From contig CAJXII010000022.1 of the NCBI GenBank assembly GCA_913054415.1, positions 1 to 14,905 on the forward strand: a stretch of DNA of 14,905 bases, read 5' to 3'. Each line of letters starts with the position of its first letter. Within the stretch, counting starts at the first letter, position 1. Below are positions 14,792 to 14,905 of this stretch, piece after piece. The position numbers and the translations under genes were made by a program. The notes under the pieces are model-generated. The model made no database searches. It had not been told where the DNA came from and worked only from the letters and a program-made list of their open reading frames with translations. The stretch comes from an uncultured Arcobacter sp. GTDB lineage: Bacteria > Campylobacterota > Campylobacteria > Campylobacterales > Arcobacteraceae.

Positions 14792-14905
14792 TAAAAATCC
14801 TTATGACATTTTTGTTAGTTTATACTGAAAATTCATAGTAATTATAACATTTTAGATCCCTAATAAATCCATACCCAATTAGACAACAAGCCAAATTACT
14901 CTATA

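Noticed and set aside
14879..14905. Eight-codon minus-strand open frame entering from the window edge (YRVIWLVV then stop)
   Set aside because: Too short to tell a real C-terminus from chance, and not supported by any other signal.

Overview
The window looks like a chromosomal segment of an AT-rich member of the Campylobacterota (Epsilonproteobacteria). The main evidence is MurC, which has the AHGKS-type P-loop and a GAGDITYQLR C-terminus like those I recall from Helicobacter. The histidine kinase H-box (AHQWKQPLN) and the layout of a cell-wall/lysine operon fit too. A cobalamin gene (cbiD) suggests a free-living, Sulfurimonas/Sulfurovum/Arcobacter-like lineage rather than a host-restricted one. 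I cannot fix the genus.

Region 1 (1-1920, + strand): the 3' tail of an unidentified gene, then a soluble GAF histidine kinase followed 11 bases later by a stand-alone cyclic-nucleotide-binding-fold protein. This looks like a two-gene signalling module without its own response regulator.

Region 2 (7038 down to 1934, - strand): one tightly packed operon. The order of transcription is a DapC-like aminotransferase, an unknown 192-residue helical protein, murC, two half-size permease subunits that resemble each other, and an Fsr-like MFS transporter. Four of the five junctions are 1-base gaps or 1-4-base overlaps. The first and third genes act in diaminopimelate/peptidoglycan synthesis. The last three are membrane transporters of unknown substrate. 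A TATAAT box lies just upstream.

Region 3 (9731 down to 7089, - strand): a single 880-residue exported protein with a gluzincin zinc-protease domain, a probable beta-propeller-like middle and a probable outer-membrane beta-barrel ending in Phe. A 68-base intergenic region separates it from ileS, which points the other way.

Region 4 (9800-14696, + strand): ileS, a 37-residue single-span membrane protein, and three genes linked to tetrapyrrole/cobalamin synthesis: a thioredoxin-fold [2Fe-2S] protein, a short CysG-N-like protein with an altered catalytic position, and cbiD. The last 209 bases hold no gene I can support.

The points most worth a second look are the split permease pair, the protease/barrel protein, the unusual precorrin-2 dehydrogenase homologue, the small membrane protein after ileS, and the possible cyclic-nucleotide link in the GAF kinase/CNB pair. 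I see no mobile element, CRISPR array, tRNA or rRNA.
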